45,702 nucleotides of DNA from Rothia sp. (in: high G+C Gram-positive bacteria) (GCA_030530925.1 JAUMUA010000008.1:1-45702); one strand, 5' to 3'; shown: positions 1-8,431, counted from the stretch's first letter. Notes: generated by a model not told the origin, from the letters alone. Numbers and translations are program-made.

Positions 1-148
1 TAACACGATTTGGCTGTAACACATTTTGGGTGAGCACGGTTGAATCTCACCACGGCTGAATCAGGCGTTTGAGAGGGGCAACTGGCAAGGGTAACCGGGT
101 ATCTGCTAAAGTTGCTTTCGTTCATTGCACATTTTGGTGTGGTGACAG

Positions 149-223
149 GCCTCCATAGCTCAGGGGTAGAGCATTTCCCTCGTAAAGAAAAGGTCGTCGG
201 TTCAAATCCGACTGGGGGCTCCA
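149..223 (+). tRNA. tRNA-Thr (anticodon CGT)
   Basis: A cloverleaf can be drawn by hand. The acceptor arm pairs GCCTCCA with TGGGGGC (one T-G wobble), followed by discriminator T and an encoded CCA. The D arm is GCTC/GAGC, the T arm GTCGG/CCGAC with a TTCAAAT loop, and the anticodon loop CTCGTAA carries CGT. The anticodon stem TTTCC/AGAAA has a C-A mismatch at its loop-closing pair (positions 31-39), where a C-G pair would be expected. A terminator-like hairpin follows. Confidence 0.93.
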
Positions 224-230
224 GTGGCAT

Positions 231-271
231 CAGCGGTTCGTTATCAAAAAATAACGGGCCGCTGATTTTTT
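231..271 (+). terminator. Intrinsic terminator after tRNA-Thr
   Basis: The arms at 231-244 and 251-264 pair over 14 bp with two G-T wobbles around a short A-rich loop, followed by a T-rich tract (265-271). It lies just downstream of the tRNA, as expected for a monocistronic tRNA transcript. Confidence 0.75.
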
Positions 272-398
272 ATATCTGTGATTTTTATACCAGCACGTTC
301 ATCCCTAACGTAACAAAAGGTACAAAAGTCTTCGGTAGTCTCGCAAAGTGCGCAAAAACGGTTGATTTCACTACATTTTCATCACTTCTTGAAATTCT

Positions 399-427
399 TT
401 GTTATCAAACCGTGATTTTTGTATGTA
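399..427 (+). promoter_or_regulatory. Possible promoter of the small membrane protein gene
   Basis: TTGTTA (399-404) and TATGTA (422-427) are separated by 17 bp, upstream of the ATG at 505. The match is imperfect and the surrounding sequence is AT-rich, so chance is possible. Apart from this and the preceding terminator, nothing else is visible in the gap 224-504. Confidence 0.35.
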
Positions 428-504
428 TTTCGTATATCAAAACGTTATGATTATGGGGCACTCGCAAAAACATCCCCCGCTTTTGCCATACCTGGAGGTT
501 TCTT

Positions 505-747
505 ATGCTTAGGGAGCTTTTTAGCTTCTCCACTCGTCGCAAGAGTGGTCACTTTTCTCGAGGATTTCTTTTCCTCGTTCTATTACTTTTTGTACCTTCT
601 ACCGCGATTTGGTTCTTTTACCGCTCGCTCTTTCAGGCTGACGCATCAATCGGTGGAATGATCGCACTTTCCGCCATGACGGCGTGGATTTGGGCGTATT
701 TGATTGGCTACGGCAACGAGCAGCACACTGCCGAAATCGCTGACTAA
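505..747 (+). CDS. Small two-helix membrane protein of unknown function
   Basis: An 80-residue protein preceded by a strong ribosome binding site (GGAGG at 494-498, about 6 nt before the ATG), which makes it a credible gene despite its size. It starts with a basic stretch (RRKSGHFSR), then has a hydrophobic helix at about residues 20-37 (FLFLVLLLFVPSTAIWFF) and a second at about 48-68 (GGMIALSAMTAWIWAYLIGY), and ends with a short polar tail. It is likely an integral membrane protein with both ends in the cytoplasm. I do not recognise the family and infer no function. A strong bidirectional terminator follows. Confidence 0.7.
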   Translation: MLRELFSFSTRRKSGHFSRGFLFLVLLLFVPSTAIWFFYRSLFQADASIGGMIALSAMTAWIWAYLIGYGNEQHTAEIAD

Positions 748-780
748 ATAGTCAATGAGCGCAATAGCGCATTCAAAATA

Positions 781-825
781 TGAGGGCGGGAAGAACATAG
801 ATGTTCTTCCCGCCCTCATTGTTTT
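781..825. terminator. Strong bidirectional terminator
   Basis: A perfect 18-bp inverted repeat (781-798 with 801-818) around a 2-nt centre, followed by a T-rich stretch. It sits between two convergent genes (505-747 plus, 866-1717 minus) and probably ends both. Confidence 0.85.
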
Positions 826-865
826 AACAAGCTATAAAGTTATTACCCGCTCATACCTGAGAGTC

Positions 866-1717
866 TTAGCTACGCCACAGACCGTAAGTCTTTGCCAATT
901 CTGAAACTTTACGCGCACGCGCCAAACGAGGCAAGTACGAGCCGTCTTTAGGCACATTGCCACCGCCGGCTTCACGCAGCATCTCCTGTGCCCAGCGGAT
1001 TTCGTCTTCGCTCGGGGCAAGGGCGAGGTTAATAGTTTCTGCCTGCGCAGGATCCAGAAGAAGTTTGCCGGTCATACCGTGGCTTGTGGTGTACGAGCAT
1101 TCTTTTTCCAACGCCTCATCATATTTACCCACCGAAGGACCATCAATCGGACCGGGTAGCTCACCCACGCGAGAAGCAAGTACCAGCTGCGAACGAGCAT
1201 AGGCTAAAGCCACCGGATCAGCAGAAACACCGGTATCACGGCGGTAATCGCCTACACCGAAAGCCAAACGGAACGTACCTGGTGCACGGGCAATATCCAC
1301 CACATTCACCATACCGAGGGCTGATTCAATGAGCGCAATCACCGGGGTACCTGCAGCCAGCATCATCGCGGTGCGGGTGACGTCGTCGGGGTGCTCAGTG
1401 GTTGCTAGCATGACGCCGCGCAAGCCCTTAAGACCGTTGAGCGCCTTAACATCCTTTTTCCAGTGCTCCGTACCAATGGGGTTGATGCGGACCCAAGCGG
1501 TGAGCGAATCAGCCAAAAGATTCACAACTTTTTCACGCGAATCGTCTTTGAGATCTTCGGGGCAACCGTCTTCAAGGTCAATCAAAACTGAATCGGCTTC
1601 AGATTCCAATGCGGCAGCAAGGACCTTTTCATTGGCAGCCGCTGAAACCAACAACCATGAGCGCGAAACGCGGGCAGGTAGAGCAGCAGCTCGATCATTA
1701 CGATGAAATTTTGGCAC
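866..1717 (-). CDS. CitE/HpcH-type CoA ester lyase (HpcH/HpaI aldolase family)
   Basis: A 283-residue TIM-barrel lyase of the citrate lyase beta subunit-like family, whose members cleave or hydrolyse 3-hydroxyacyl-CoA esters such as citramalyl-CoA or malyl-CoA. Visible family features are DLEDG near residue 47, the substrate arginine in VRINP (about 76-80), and the probable Mg2+ ligands Glu131 in ALIESALG and Asp157 in FGVGDYRRD. The start is GTG with AAGGA 6 nt upstream. No citrate lyase alpha, gamma or ligase genes are nearby, so it acts alone rather than in a citrate lyase complex; the exact substrate cannot be told. It seems monocistronic. Confidence 0.87.
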   Translation of the reverse strand: MPKFHRNDRAAALPARVSRSWLLVSAAANEKVLAAALESEADSVLIDLEDGCPEDLKDDSREKVVNLLADSLTAWVRINPIGTEHWKKDVKALNGLKGLRGVMLATTEHPDDVTRTAMMLAAGTPVIALIESALGMVNVVDIARAPGTFRLAFGVGDYRRDTGVSADPVALAYARSQLVLASRVGELPGPIDGPSVGKYDEALEKECSYTTSHGMTGKLLLDPAQAETINLALAPSEDEIRWAQEMLREAGGGNVPKDGSYLPRLARARKVSELAKTYGLWRS

Positions 1718-1799
1718 AACAAATCCTTATCAGCAGCAAAGTGTAGTTGAATCTCTCAGTCTACTGGCTGCTTTGGAGTTATAAAATTCCCTAAATCAC

Positions 1800-2555
1800 T
1801 TAGCGCAAAAGTTCACCACACCCATCAGACATCTGCAGCACAGAATCTACGTTCTCTAAACTTTGCATATCGTGAGTGACCATCACGGTTGCCAGATTGA
1901 ACTCGTGAGTAACCTGCGCAAGCAGAGCAACAATTTCTGCCGATCGTTCCTGATCCAGCGCTGAGGTGGGTTCATCTGCCAACAGCAAAGAGGGCGAGCC
2001 CATCAAAGCGCGTGCAATGTTCACTCGCTGGCGTTGCCCACCAGAGAGCTGATGCGGACGACGTCGCGCCGCGCCGCTCAAGCCCACGATGTCCAGTAGC
2101 TCGGCGGCACGTTGTTTGGCGGTGGCAAGCTCTGCCCCGCGAGCGCCTTTCATATGGGCAATCATGGTGAGTTGCTCTAGCGCGGTGAGCGAAGCGAGAA
2201 GGTTGGGTTGCTGAAAGATGATGCCCACGTTGCGTGCGCGAAATGCGGTGCGTTCGGCGTCGTTGAGTGACTCAATGTTTTGGTCAGCAAGAATGACGTT
2301 GCCAGAAGTGGGTTGAATGAGTGTTGCCGCCACCGAAAGCAACGAGGATTTACCAGAGCCCGAAGCGCCCACAATGGCGCTCATGGTGCCGCGGCGAGCG
2401 GTGAACGACACCCGATCGATTGCTTTGAGCGTGGCGGGGTTGCCGTTTTCATCGACGCCGTCGGGGTATTCCAGGGTGATTTCTTGTAATTTCAAAACTT
2501 CTGCGCCGGTGGTGGCGTGATTCTGTTGCGTACGAGGAGCAATCGCGATGCTCAT
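1800..2555 (-). CDS. ABC transporter ATP-binding protein (MacB/LolD-like)
   Basis: A 251-residue nucleotide-binding domain with all motifs intact: Walker A GASGSGKS (63-70), Q-loop Gln115, signature LSGGQ (170-174), Walker B LLLADE followed by PTSALD, and the H-loop His in MVTHD. It belongs to the MacB/LolD/FtsE group that pairs with FtsX-type permeases and works as an exporter or mechanotransmission machine at the membrane. The ATG follows the stop of the upstream permease gene by one base and has GGAGG upstream, so the two genes form one translationally coupled unit. The divergent two-component system is the probable regulator. Confidence 0.92.
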   Translation of the reverse strand: MSIAIAPRTQQNHATTGAEVLKLQEITLEYPDGVDENGNPATLKAIDRVSFTARRGTMSAIVGASGSGKSSLLSVAATLIQPTSGNVILADQNIESLNDAERTAFRARNVGIIFQQPNLLASLTALEQLTMIAHMKGARGAELATAKQRAAELLDIVGLSGAARRRPHQLSGGQRQRVNIARALMGSPSLLLADEPTSALDQERSAEIVALLAQVTHEFNLATVMVTHDMQSLENVDSVLQMSDGCGELLR

Positions 2556-2556
2556 G

Positions 2557-3639
2557 TTAGTTGCCTCCTAAAGCAATCATGGGATCAATTTTTGAGATAC
2601 GGGCGGTGGCAATCAGCGATCCAGCAAGTCCAATGAGCCAGATTCCGACGGCGGGGCCGGCAATAGTGAGAACGTCAAGTTTGAATGGCACGGCACCTGA
2701 TGCGAGCGCGCCGAGCGCCCAGCCGGCTGCAGCACCTATAACAGCGCCTGCCAAGAGGATGATTGCAGCCTGAATCAACGCGTCGCGTAGCACCGCGAGA
2801 TCGCGGGTGCGTTGGATGGTCCACACCGTCAAAAACGAGATGGTGACGAGCGCCGAAATGCCGTACAGAAAACCTTGCATGGACTGCAACGAGCTGCGTT
2901 CTGAGCTATAGGCGGGTAGCCCCTTGAACGATTCCTTGGTGCTCACCGCCTGGGTGTGTGAGCTATTTGCAATATCGTTGAATTGATTGTTACTGAGCGA
3001 GGGTGCAGAAACCGCCAGCACGGTGCCCACAATTTTTGCCGAGGAGTTATTGACGTGGCTCAGTTCTTGCCACGATGCGGTGTTCATCCACATCACCGGT
3101 TGATGCGAGTAAAAAGTATCTTTCACGATGCCGCTCACCGTGAACTCTTGCCCGCCAATGCTGACACGGTCGCCCGGGTTCACCCCGGCGTCCTCAGCAA
3201 TGCTCTGGCCCAGCACCACGCTATGATCGCTCAGTGTCTCGTTGCCGGCGGTGGCCGCACCTACTGACGTGTGCAGAATATCCGAATCGGCAGGAACACC
3301 AAAGACGGCGGCGCTCACCGAACTATGCGAGGTTTCTAGCTTGGTTTGCGAGATGCCCACGGCAGTTGCAGAATCAACACCTGACGCGTGCGCCCACTGC
3401 TGCTGGGCGGCGTCGGTGATTTCTGATGAAGTAAACGAAACCTCCGGGGTAGCAGAACCCACCGCACCAAAAACCACCCGATCGGCACCGAACGATTCAA
3501 TGCCTGCAGTGTTTTGTTTGCCCAATCCGCCGGTAAGACCGGTAAGCATCACCAGTAGCAGAGTCAGCAACCCCACCACCGAGGCAATCAGCGCAAAGCG
3601 CCCCTTAGCAAACACAATATCTCTGATACCCAAGAACAT
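2557..3639 (-). CDS. ABC transporter permease, FtsX/MacB type
   Basis: About 360 residues. One N-terminal membrane helix (around residues 14-36) is followed by a long extracellular periplasmic-core-like domain (about 40-250) and then three helices of the FtsX domain (about 255-350). It should dimerise and pair with the adjacent ATPase. A GTG four codons upstream (3651) is possible, but the AAAGG ribosome site lies 11 nt before the ATG at 3639 and directly abuts the GTG, so I prefer 3639. Exporters of this kind beside a NarL-type sensor/regulator pair often handle antimicrobial peptides or envelope stress; the substrate here is unknown. Confidence 0.88.
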   Translation of the reverse strand: MFLGIRDIVFAKGRFALIASVVGLLTLLLVMLTGLTGGLGKQNTAGIESFGADRVVFGAVGSATPEVSFTSSEITDAAQQQWAHASGVDSATAVGISQTKLETSHSSVSAAVFGVPADSDILHTSVGAATAGNETLSDHSVVLGQSIAEDAGVNPGDRVSIGGQEFTVSGIVKDTFYSHQPVMWMNTASWQELSHVNNSSAKIVGTVLAVSAPSLSNNQFNDIANSSHTQAVSTKESFKGLPAYSSERSSLQSMQGFLYGISALVTISFLTVWTIQRTRDLAVLRDALIQAAIILLAGAVIGAAAGWALGALASGAVPFKLDVLTIAGPAVGIWLIGLAGSLIATARISKIDPMIALGGN

Positions 3640-3657
3640 TATTTGTTGCACCTTTCA

Positions 3658-3685
3658 CGAGAAGAACTGATATCAATTCTTCTCG
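3658..3685. promoter_or_regulatory. 28-bp near-perfect palindrome between the ABC permease and histidine kinase genes
   Basis: The outer arms CGAGAAGAA (3658-3666) and TTCTTCTCG (3677-3685) match perfectly, and the centre TGATATCA (3668-3675) is itself palindromic. Only the pair 3667/3676 is mismatched. It lies immediately upstream of the ribosome site of the permease gene and about 130 bp upstream of the kinase start, a natural place for a dimeric regulator such as the adjacent NarL-type response regulator. Its role is inferred. Confidence 0.6.
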
Positions 3686-3726
3686 CGCAAGCACAGGCGC
3701 ACATCGCGGGAATGGTTGAACCTAAA

Positions 3727-3744
3727 ATCAACCGTTTGGTTGAT
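3727..3744. promoter_or_regulatory. Second palindrome, upstream of the kinase promoter
   Basis: ATCAACC-GTTT-GGTTGAT: perfect 7-bp arms with a 4-bp centre. It ends 15 bp before the proposed -35 box of the kinase operon, a typical position for an activator site. Which protein binds is unknown. Confidence 0.5.
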
Positions 3745-3759
3745 ACCGCCGCACCTATT

Positions 3760-3787
3760 TTGAACCGGCACACGCTAGCGTTAGATA
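3760..3787 (+). promoter_or_regulatory. Candidate promoter of the two-component operon
   Basis: TTGAAC (3760-3765) and TAGATA (3782-3787) are 16 bp apart, which would start transcription about 20 nt before the chosen ATG at 3817. Confidence 0.45.
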
Positions 3788-3816
3788 TAGCCCTACCCAC
3801 CGGCAGAAAGCGGCAC

Positions 3817-5136
3817 ATGAAACACACCTCAGAAGAGTCCTCGGTTCTTCAAATACTGCGCGTGAGTTTGCATGTGATGTTCGCATTCTTGCTCATTTTG
3901 GGGTTTGTGATGGCGCTTCGTGACGGCGCCCCCAGCATTTCGCTCACACTTTGCACCGTGGCATTGGGCGTGATTTATCTGGCGGGAACCGTGGCAGAAA
4001 ACCGGTTTGCTCACGGGTATTTTGGTGGGACGCCCGGCGCTAATCTGGCACAGCTCAAACCACATTTAGCGGTGCTGTGGCTGTTGCTGGTGGTGGCGCT
4101 GTGGGCACTGTTGCTCATTCACCATCTAAGTTTCGCCTGGGTCATGTTCCCGCTGGTGTTTTTGTGCCTGCATTTACTTCCCAGAATTCCTGGGCTTCTT
4201 GTGGTGATTGCTCTGGCAGGATTCTCCATTATTTGGCCAGCTACTCGCCCCGGCTACGATCTCAATCCCGGCACCATCATTGGTCCCACCTTAGGCACCA
4301 TCTTGGCAATCGTCATCTCCTTGGCGTATCGCAAGCTTCACGAAGATTCCCAAACGTACCGCCGCACCACCGAAAGACTGCGGGCGACTCAGGCAGAACT
4401 AGCGCAAAAAGAGCACGAAGCGGGCAGGCTCGAAGAGCGCGAGCGCCTTGCCCGCGAAATTCATGACACCCTGGCGCAAGGTCGTCTTTCATCTATTGTG
4501 TTGGTGTCCCGCGCAGCAAGCGCACAGGCAACCACGGCACAACCCCAAAATGCGGCCCTCCACGAGCAAATAGACGTGATTCACCGGGTCGCCTCCGACA
4601 ACCTAGCCGAAGCGCGACGCTTTATTCGCAACCTCTCCTCCCCCGCCCTCACCAGCTCATTAGTTCCCGCCCTGCAGCGTCTCTGCGCCGAAACCCAAGC
4701 CCAAGAAGCAGCACGAGGCACCGCCCTAAAGTGTGCCCTCCGCATCGACGGCGACTTTCCCAACCTCGAAACCGCAGCCGCCGAACTAGATCCAGAACTG
4801 CAAGAAACCCTCATTCGCATTGCCCAAGGCGCGCTCGCCAACGTGAGCGCCCACGCGCAGGCGCGCCACGCCGTCGTGACTTTAGGGTTGTGGAACCAGA
4901 GCACCACTCTCGATATTTTTGACGACGGCCGCGGCTTCGCTCCCCCAACCGTGCCAGCAACTCTCGATCAAGACGACGGCACCGGGTATGGGCTCACCTC
5001 GCTCACCGCGCGCGCCCATCAGGTTCACGGCGAACTTGCCATAGAATCAGCACCCGGTGAGGGTACGGTAGTGACGTTCTCTCTCGCTCGTACCGCCAGT
5101 TCTCAGCCTCACAACGTCTCTCAAGGAGCCTCATGA
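3817..5136 (+). CDS. Sensor histidine kinase, NarL-partner type (HisKA_3)
   Basis: The N-terminal half holds about five to six membrane helices (from VSLHVMFAFLLILGFVMAL onward) and little extracellular sequence, so it probably senses within or at the membrane. A coiled linker with many Arg, Glu and Gln leads to the dimerisation/phospho-acceptor segment EIHDTLAQG with His at about residue 216, then an HATPase domain with a DDGRGF G-box and a GTGYGLTSL region. The open frame extends upstream to 3643, but that part covers the palindromes and has no membrane character, so I start at the ATG at 3817 (about 439 residues). The stop overlaps the response regulator start by 4 bp. Confidence 0.88.
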   Translation: MKHTSEESSVLQILRVSLHVMFAFLLILGFVMALRDGAPSISLTLCTVALGVIYLAGTVAENRFAHGYFGGTPGANLAQLKPHLAVLWLLLVVALWALLLIHHLSFAWVMFPLVFLCLHLLPRIPGLLVVIALAGFSIIWPATRPGYDLNPGTIIGPTLGTILAIVISLAYRKLHEDSQTYRRTTERLRATQAELAQKEHEAGRLEERERLAREIHDTLAQGRLSSIVLVSRAASAQATTAQPQNAALHEQIDVIHRVASDNLAEARRFIRNLSSPALTSSLVPALQRLCAETQAQEAARGTALKCALRIDGDFPNLETAAAELDPELQETLIRIAQGALANVSAHAQARHAVVTLGLWNQSTTLDIFDDGRGFAPPTVPATLDQDDGTGYGLTSLTARAHQVHGELAIESAPGEGTVVTFSLARTASSQPHNVSQGAS

Positions 5137-5759
5137 TTACCATCTTGCTAGTTGATGATCACCCGATTGTGCGGGCGGGACTCAAAGCAGTCTTTACCGC
5201 TTTTGACGATATCGCCGTGATTGCCGAGGCATCCGACGGCGCTGCCGCCCTTGAAACGCTCGAACAGCTCAAGAGCGAAAACCGCACCCCCGATGCGGTG
5301 ATTATGGATCTGCAGATGAAACCCATGAATGGGATTGACGCGACCGCAGCGATTCGATCTGCCGGTGGTCCGCCGGTTTTAGTGCTCACCACTTTTGACA
5401 CGCAAGCAGATATTGTTGCCGCCATCGAAGCTGGGGCACTCGGTTACCTACTCAAAGACGCCCCCGCTGAGCAAGTACACCAAGCAGTTCTTGCCACCGC
5501 CGCAGGCAAACGTACCCTTTCATCTGAAATTACCGAGGTACTTCTGGAACGCATGCGCACCCCCGCACCAGAACTCAGTCCGCGAGAAATTGAGCTACTG
5601 ACGGCGCTCGCCACCGGTGCCACCAACAAACAATTGGCTAAAACCTTATTTATTTCCGAAGCAACCGTAAAAACCCATCTGGTGCACATTTACACCAAAC
5701 TGGGGGTAGATAACAGAACAGCCGCGATCTCGCGTGCGAGGGAGATGCGGCTGGTCTAG
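5133..5759 (+). CDS. Response regulator, NarL/LuxR type
   Basis: 208 residues: a receiver domain with the acidic pair D8-D9, phospho-acceptor Asp59 in VIMDLQM and the conserved Lys in LLKDAP, then a LuxR-type helix-turn-helix at about residues 145-205 (LSPREIELL, NKQLAKTLFISEATVKTHL). It overlaps the kinase gene by ATGA and is certainly its partner. The likely targets are its own promoter region and the divergent ABC exporter, where two palindromes suit a dimeric regulator. Confidence 0.92.
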   Translation: MITILLVDDHPIVRAGLKAVFTAFDDIAVIAEASDGAAALETLEQLKSENRTPDAVIMDLQMKPMNGIDATAAIRSAGGPPVLVLTTFDTQADIVAAIEAGALGYLLKDAPAEQVHQAVLATAAGKRTLSSEITEVLLERMRTPAPELSPREIELLTALATGATNKQLAKTLFISEATVKTHLVHIYTKLGVDNRTAAISRAREMRLV

Positions 5760-5768
5760 AAAACATTC

Positions 5769-5790
5769 TTATCTTCTCAGAGATAATTTT
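5769..5790. terminator. Weak hairpin between convergent genes
   Basis: TTATCT pairs with AGATAA around a 6-nt loop, followed by TTTTC. The 37-bp gap between the response regulator and the convergent acyltransferase gene has no better terminator. Confidence 0.35.
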
Positions 5791-5796
5791 CAAAGG

Positions 5797-7047
5797 TCAG
5801 TGTTGTTGCCCGTGAAGTTCTTCGCGTTGAACATCTGAAGTGTTCGGACCGATTGGAATTTCATGTGCTTCCCGCTCCGCCTTAGAGTTTGCCGAGGCAA
5901 AGTAACGTTCTTTAAATGCCAACGCAGGTAGTTCCACAAACTTCCAAATGGCCACACCTAGAGAAACACCTAGCGCAACCATCAATAAGATGGCAATTGG
6001 ACGAGGTACAAAATGTAAATAGGGTTCAATGATGTGGTATAGAACATCATGCGAGAGATAAATTGAGTAACTCGATAGACCCAGCACTTGCAAAAAACGC
6101 CAGCGCAAAAGGCTCATCAGTTTCTCACCTAATGGTTGCCTAATGCTCACCTGACCCCAGAGGACCATCAAAGCCGCTGCAAGTGCCTGAATCGTGTAAC
6201 GTGCAGTATCCCGAAAAAATTCATCCCGAATCACGAGAGAAACAAGGTAAATACCTACCGCAAACACAATGACCCAGTTCTTACCTAACATTGGAACTTT
6301 ATGTCGCCTCTGGTCAGACATATTCTGGGTGAAGTGTGTACCACGCACCTTATACCCTTTGACTAAATGGGTATCTCGATACTTAAAGAACCACACAGCA
6401 ACCAAGGTGCCTATGGCAATGGCTTCGACACGAGTATCTGTACCAAAATAAATGCGGTCTGCGCTAGCGCCGTCTAAACTCAAGAAAATACGAACAAAAA
6501 TAGAGTAGATAATCGTTAGTGAGGCAATAGAGACAATTACTTTAAGATAGTGGCGGCTTTTGACGGCAAAGAGCCAAATCAGCGCGAATACTAGGTAGAA
6601 CTGCTCTTCAATTGCGAGCGACCAAGTAACATGCGAACCGGGCAACACTGTGACAGAGGAGTCAAGGTAACGCCAGTTAAAGAAGAAGAAAATTTGCCCC
6701 AAAAAATCACCAATATTAACGTTGCCCCCACAGAGCATATAAATCAGCGTAGGAATAATGAGAGCCAAGACCAGTGGTGGAACAATTTTGATTAGACGAC
6801 GCATATAGAAACCGCCAATATCAAAACCACCGGTTTTGTCCCGCTCACGAAGAAGCAAAAAAGTAATGATAAATCCAGAAATCACGAAAAACATCGTGAC
6901 ACCGGATCCACCTGGCACAAATGAAAGCCCTGCATGTGAAAACACCACAAGCAGAACAGCAAAAGCGCGCATAGCATCAATGTGAGCGTAGCGATTCAAT
7001 GGAGTCCTTATATTTCTAAACGGTACAAGCAAGTGCGAACAGGGCAT
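5797..7047 (-). CDS. Membrane acyltransferase (acyltransferase_3, OafA/YrhL-like)
   Basis: About 416 residues with some ten membrane helices. It carries the family signature at its N terminus (HIDAMRAFAVLLVVFSHAG, with the catalytic-type His), then FFVISGFI and an RLIKIVPPLV motif. Such proteins transfer acetyl or other acyl groups to extracellular polysaccharide, cell wall or lipid. There is no C-terminal SGNH domain. The start is unsure: the frame is open to a TTG at 7122, which would add 25 residues with no family match, and the ATG at 7047 has no clear ribosome site. No sugar or wall genes adjoin, so the acceptor cannot be inferred. Confidence 0.85.
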   Translation of the reverse strand: MPCSHLLVPFRNIRTPLNRYAHIDAMRAFAVLLVVFSHAGLSFVPGGSGVTMFFVISGFIITFLLLRERDKTGGFDIGGFYMRRLIKIVPPLVLALIIPTLIYMLCGGNVNIGDFLGQIFFFFNWRYLDSSVTVLPGSHVTWSLAIEEQFYLVFALIWLFAVKSRHYLKVIVSIASLTIIYSIFVRIFLSLDGASADRIYFGTDTRVEAIAIGTLVAVWFFKYRDTHLVKGYKVRGTHFTQNMSDQRRHKVPMLGKNWVIVFAVGIYLVSLVIRDEFFRDTARYTIQALAAALMVLWGQVSIRQPLGEKLMSLLRWRFLQVLGLSSYSIYLSHDVLYHIIEPYLHFVPRPIAILLMVALGVSLGVAIWKFVELPALAFKERYFASANSKAEREAHEIPIGPNTSDVQREELHGQQH

Positions 7048-7145
7048 TTTGCATAAAATGCACCATAAAAACAAAACATACCATCCCCCAACAGAACCTA
7101 ATAACCCCCTTAACGGGTACAAACGTAGGCTGAAAACGAGAGGGA

Positions 7146-8354
7146 TTAGTCTGCGATCAAACCTTCAATCAGTTTTCGATGAACATACACCGCCCCTGCG
7201 CAAGCCACTATGACCGCAAACCACAGGTGCAATGGCGCGTGAATCAGTTCCACCATAAACAGAGAACCAAACAGTATGGAGTTCTCAGAAACCGCCAACA
7301 CCGCGGCGGCACCCACCGCCATAAAGACCGGAACCAGAGCATCTTGGCTCAACAATTCCCCGGCAGTCCCACCCACTGCGGCGCCCAAGGCGAGCGCCGG
7401 CGTCAGAACGCCGCCCACAGCACCTGAGCGGAGCGTCAAAAGTGTAAAGAGCGGTTTGAGTACGATCAATGCGGCGAACGAACCTAACCCGATGTTGCCG
7501 GCAAACCCGTTTTTCAGCACTAGTACCCCGTTGCCCCCGATATCAGGGCTGAGCCACAAAGACATGCCGGTTACCCCCAAAACAACCGCCACGGTTAGCG
7601 GTAAGAAGTGCCGGGGAACGCTCGTCTTTTTCACGCGGGTACACAGTATTTTGAAGACTCCACCTACCAGCGGCGCCACCAGAATCACCGCGAGCACCCA
7701 GAGCCACTCGCCCACGCTCACTGAGGTTTGCGGAAAAACATAGTACGCGGCGCTCCCTAGCACCAACCGCGACAGCAATACGGCGCCCACGCTGGTAATA
7801 CTTGCCATGACGGCGGCGCTCACTGTGCGCTGGGTGAGCATGATGCACAGGGTATAGGCGATTCCCGCCAGCGGGGTGTTGTAGACGGCGGCCAACGCGG
7901 CACCAGCACCGGTGGCAACTAAAACGGTGCGATCTTCTGAGGTGAGTTTAAACAGCAATCCCAAGCGGTGAACGAGCGCCCCGGCGAATTGCCGTGGTGC
8001 CGTTTCTCGCCCAATGGATGCCCCAGCGCCCACAATAAAAATTTGGAGAGCGGCGTCAACGGACGTTCGGAGCACCGGAAATTCTGCTGATTTCTGAGCG
8101 ATGACGGTGTTGAGTCCGGGCAAAGGACGGGTGCGAATCACCCACCATCCGAAACCCGCTAAAAGACCCGCGGTACACATAGCGGCAGGAAGTACCCACG
8201 GGTTGTGCTGGTGGGATAGTTCTGCAAAAAAGTGCTCTACCACGTGCAAAAACAGTGTAGCTAGCACGCCCGCGACGGCGGCAATTACCGTGGTGAACAG
8301 AGTGAGTACGCCAAGAACCACACAGCGCTGAGAAGAGGCAGAAGCAAACACCAT
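7146..8354 (-). CDS. ClC-family anion channel/transporter, divergent
   Basis: 402 residues and about ten or more membrane helices with ClC architecture. The second signature reads GASIGRETAPRQ (about 112-122), corresponding to GREGP and keeping the gating-type glutamate (Glu117); VYNTPLAGIAYTL and GGVLTPALALGAAVGG match later ClC motifs. The first anion-binding motif, normally GSGIP, seems replaced by PGLNTVIA (about 79-86), so the selectivity filter may differ. It is probably a chloride or fluoride transporter or H+ antiporter. The family is clear, the ion is not. Confidence 0.85.
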   Translation of the reverse strand: MVFASASSQRCVVLGVLTLFTTVIAAVAGVLATLFLHVVEHFFAELSHQHNPWVLPAAMCTAGLLAGFGWWVIRTRPLPGLNTVIAQKSAEFPVLRTSVDAALQIFIVGAGASIGRETAPRQFAGALVHRLGLLFKLTSEDRTVLVATGAGAALAAVYNTPLAGIAYTLCIMLTQRTVSAAVMASITSVGAVLLSRLVLGSAAYYVFPQTSVSVGEWLWVLAVILVAPLVGGVFKILCTRVKKTSVPRHFLPLTVAVVLGVTGMSLWLSPDIGGNGVLVLKNGFAGNIGLGSFAALIVLKPLFTLLTLRSGAVGGVLTPALALGAAVGGTAGELLSQDALVPVFMAVGAAAVLAVSENSILFGSLFMVELIHAPLHLWFAVIVACAGAVYVHRKLIEGLIAD

Positions 8355-8431
8355 CTCAGTTTAACCCTGCAACCTGGCACCTGTGTTTAACACCCAAGTT
8401 GAGCGCCTTAATCTAGTGTTGCAATTTAGCG

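Noticed and set aside
112-450. Open frame of 112 codons overlapping tRNA-Thr
   Set aside because: It runs through the tRNA and its terminator and has no ribosome site or protein-like composition.
3242-3670. 142-codon plus-strand frame opposite the ABC permease
   Set aside because: It is antisense to a conserved permease, and its end covers the palindromic control region.
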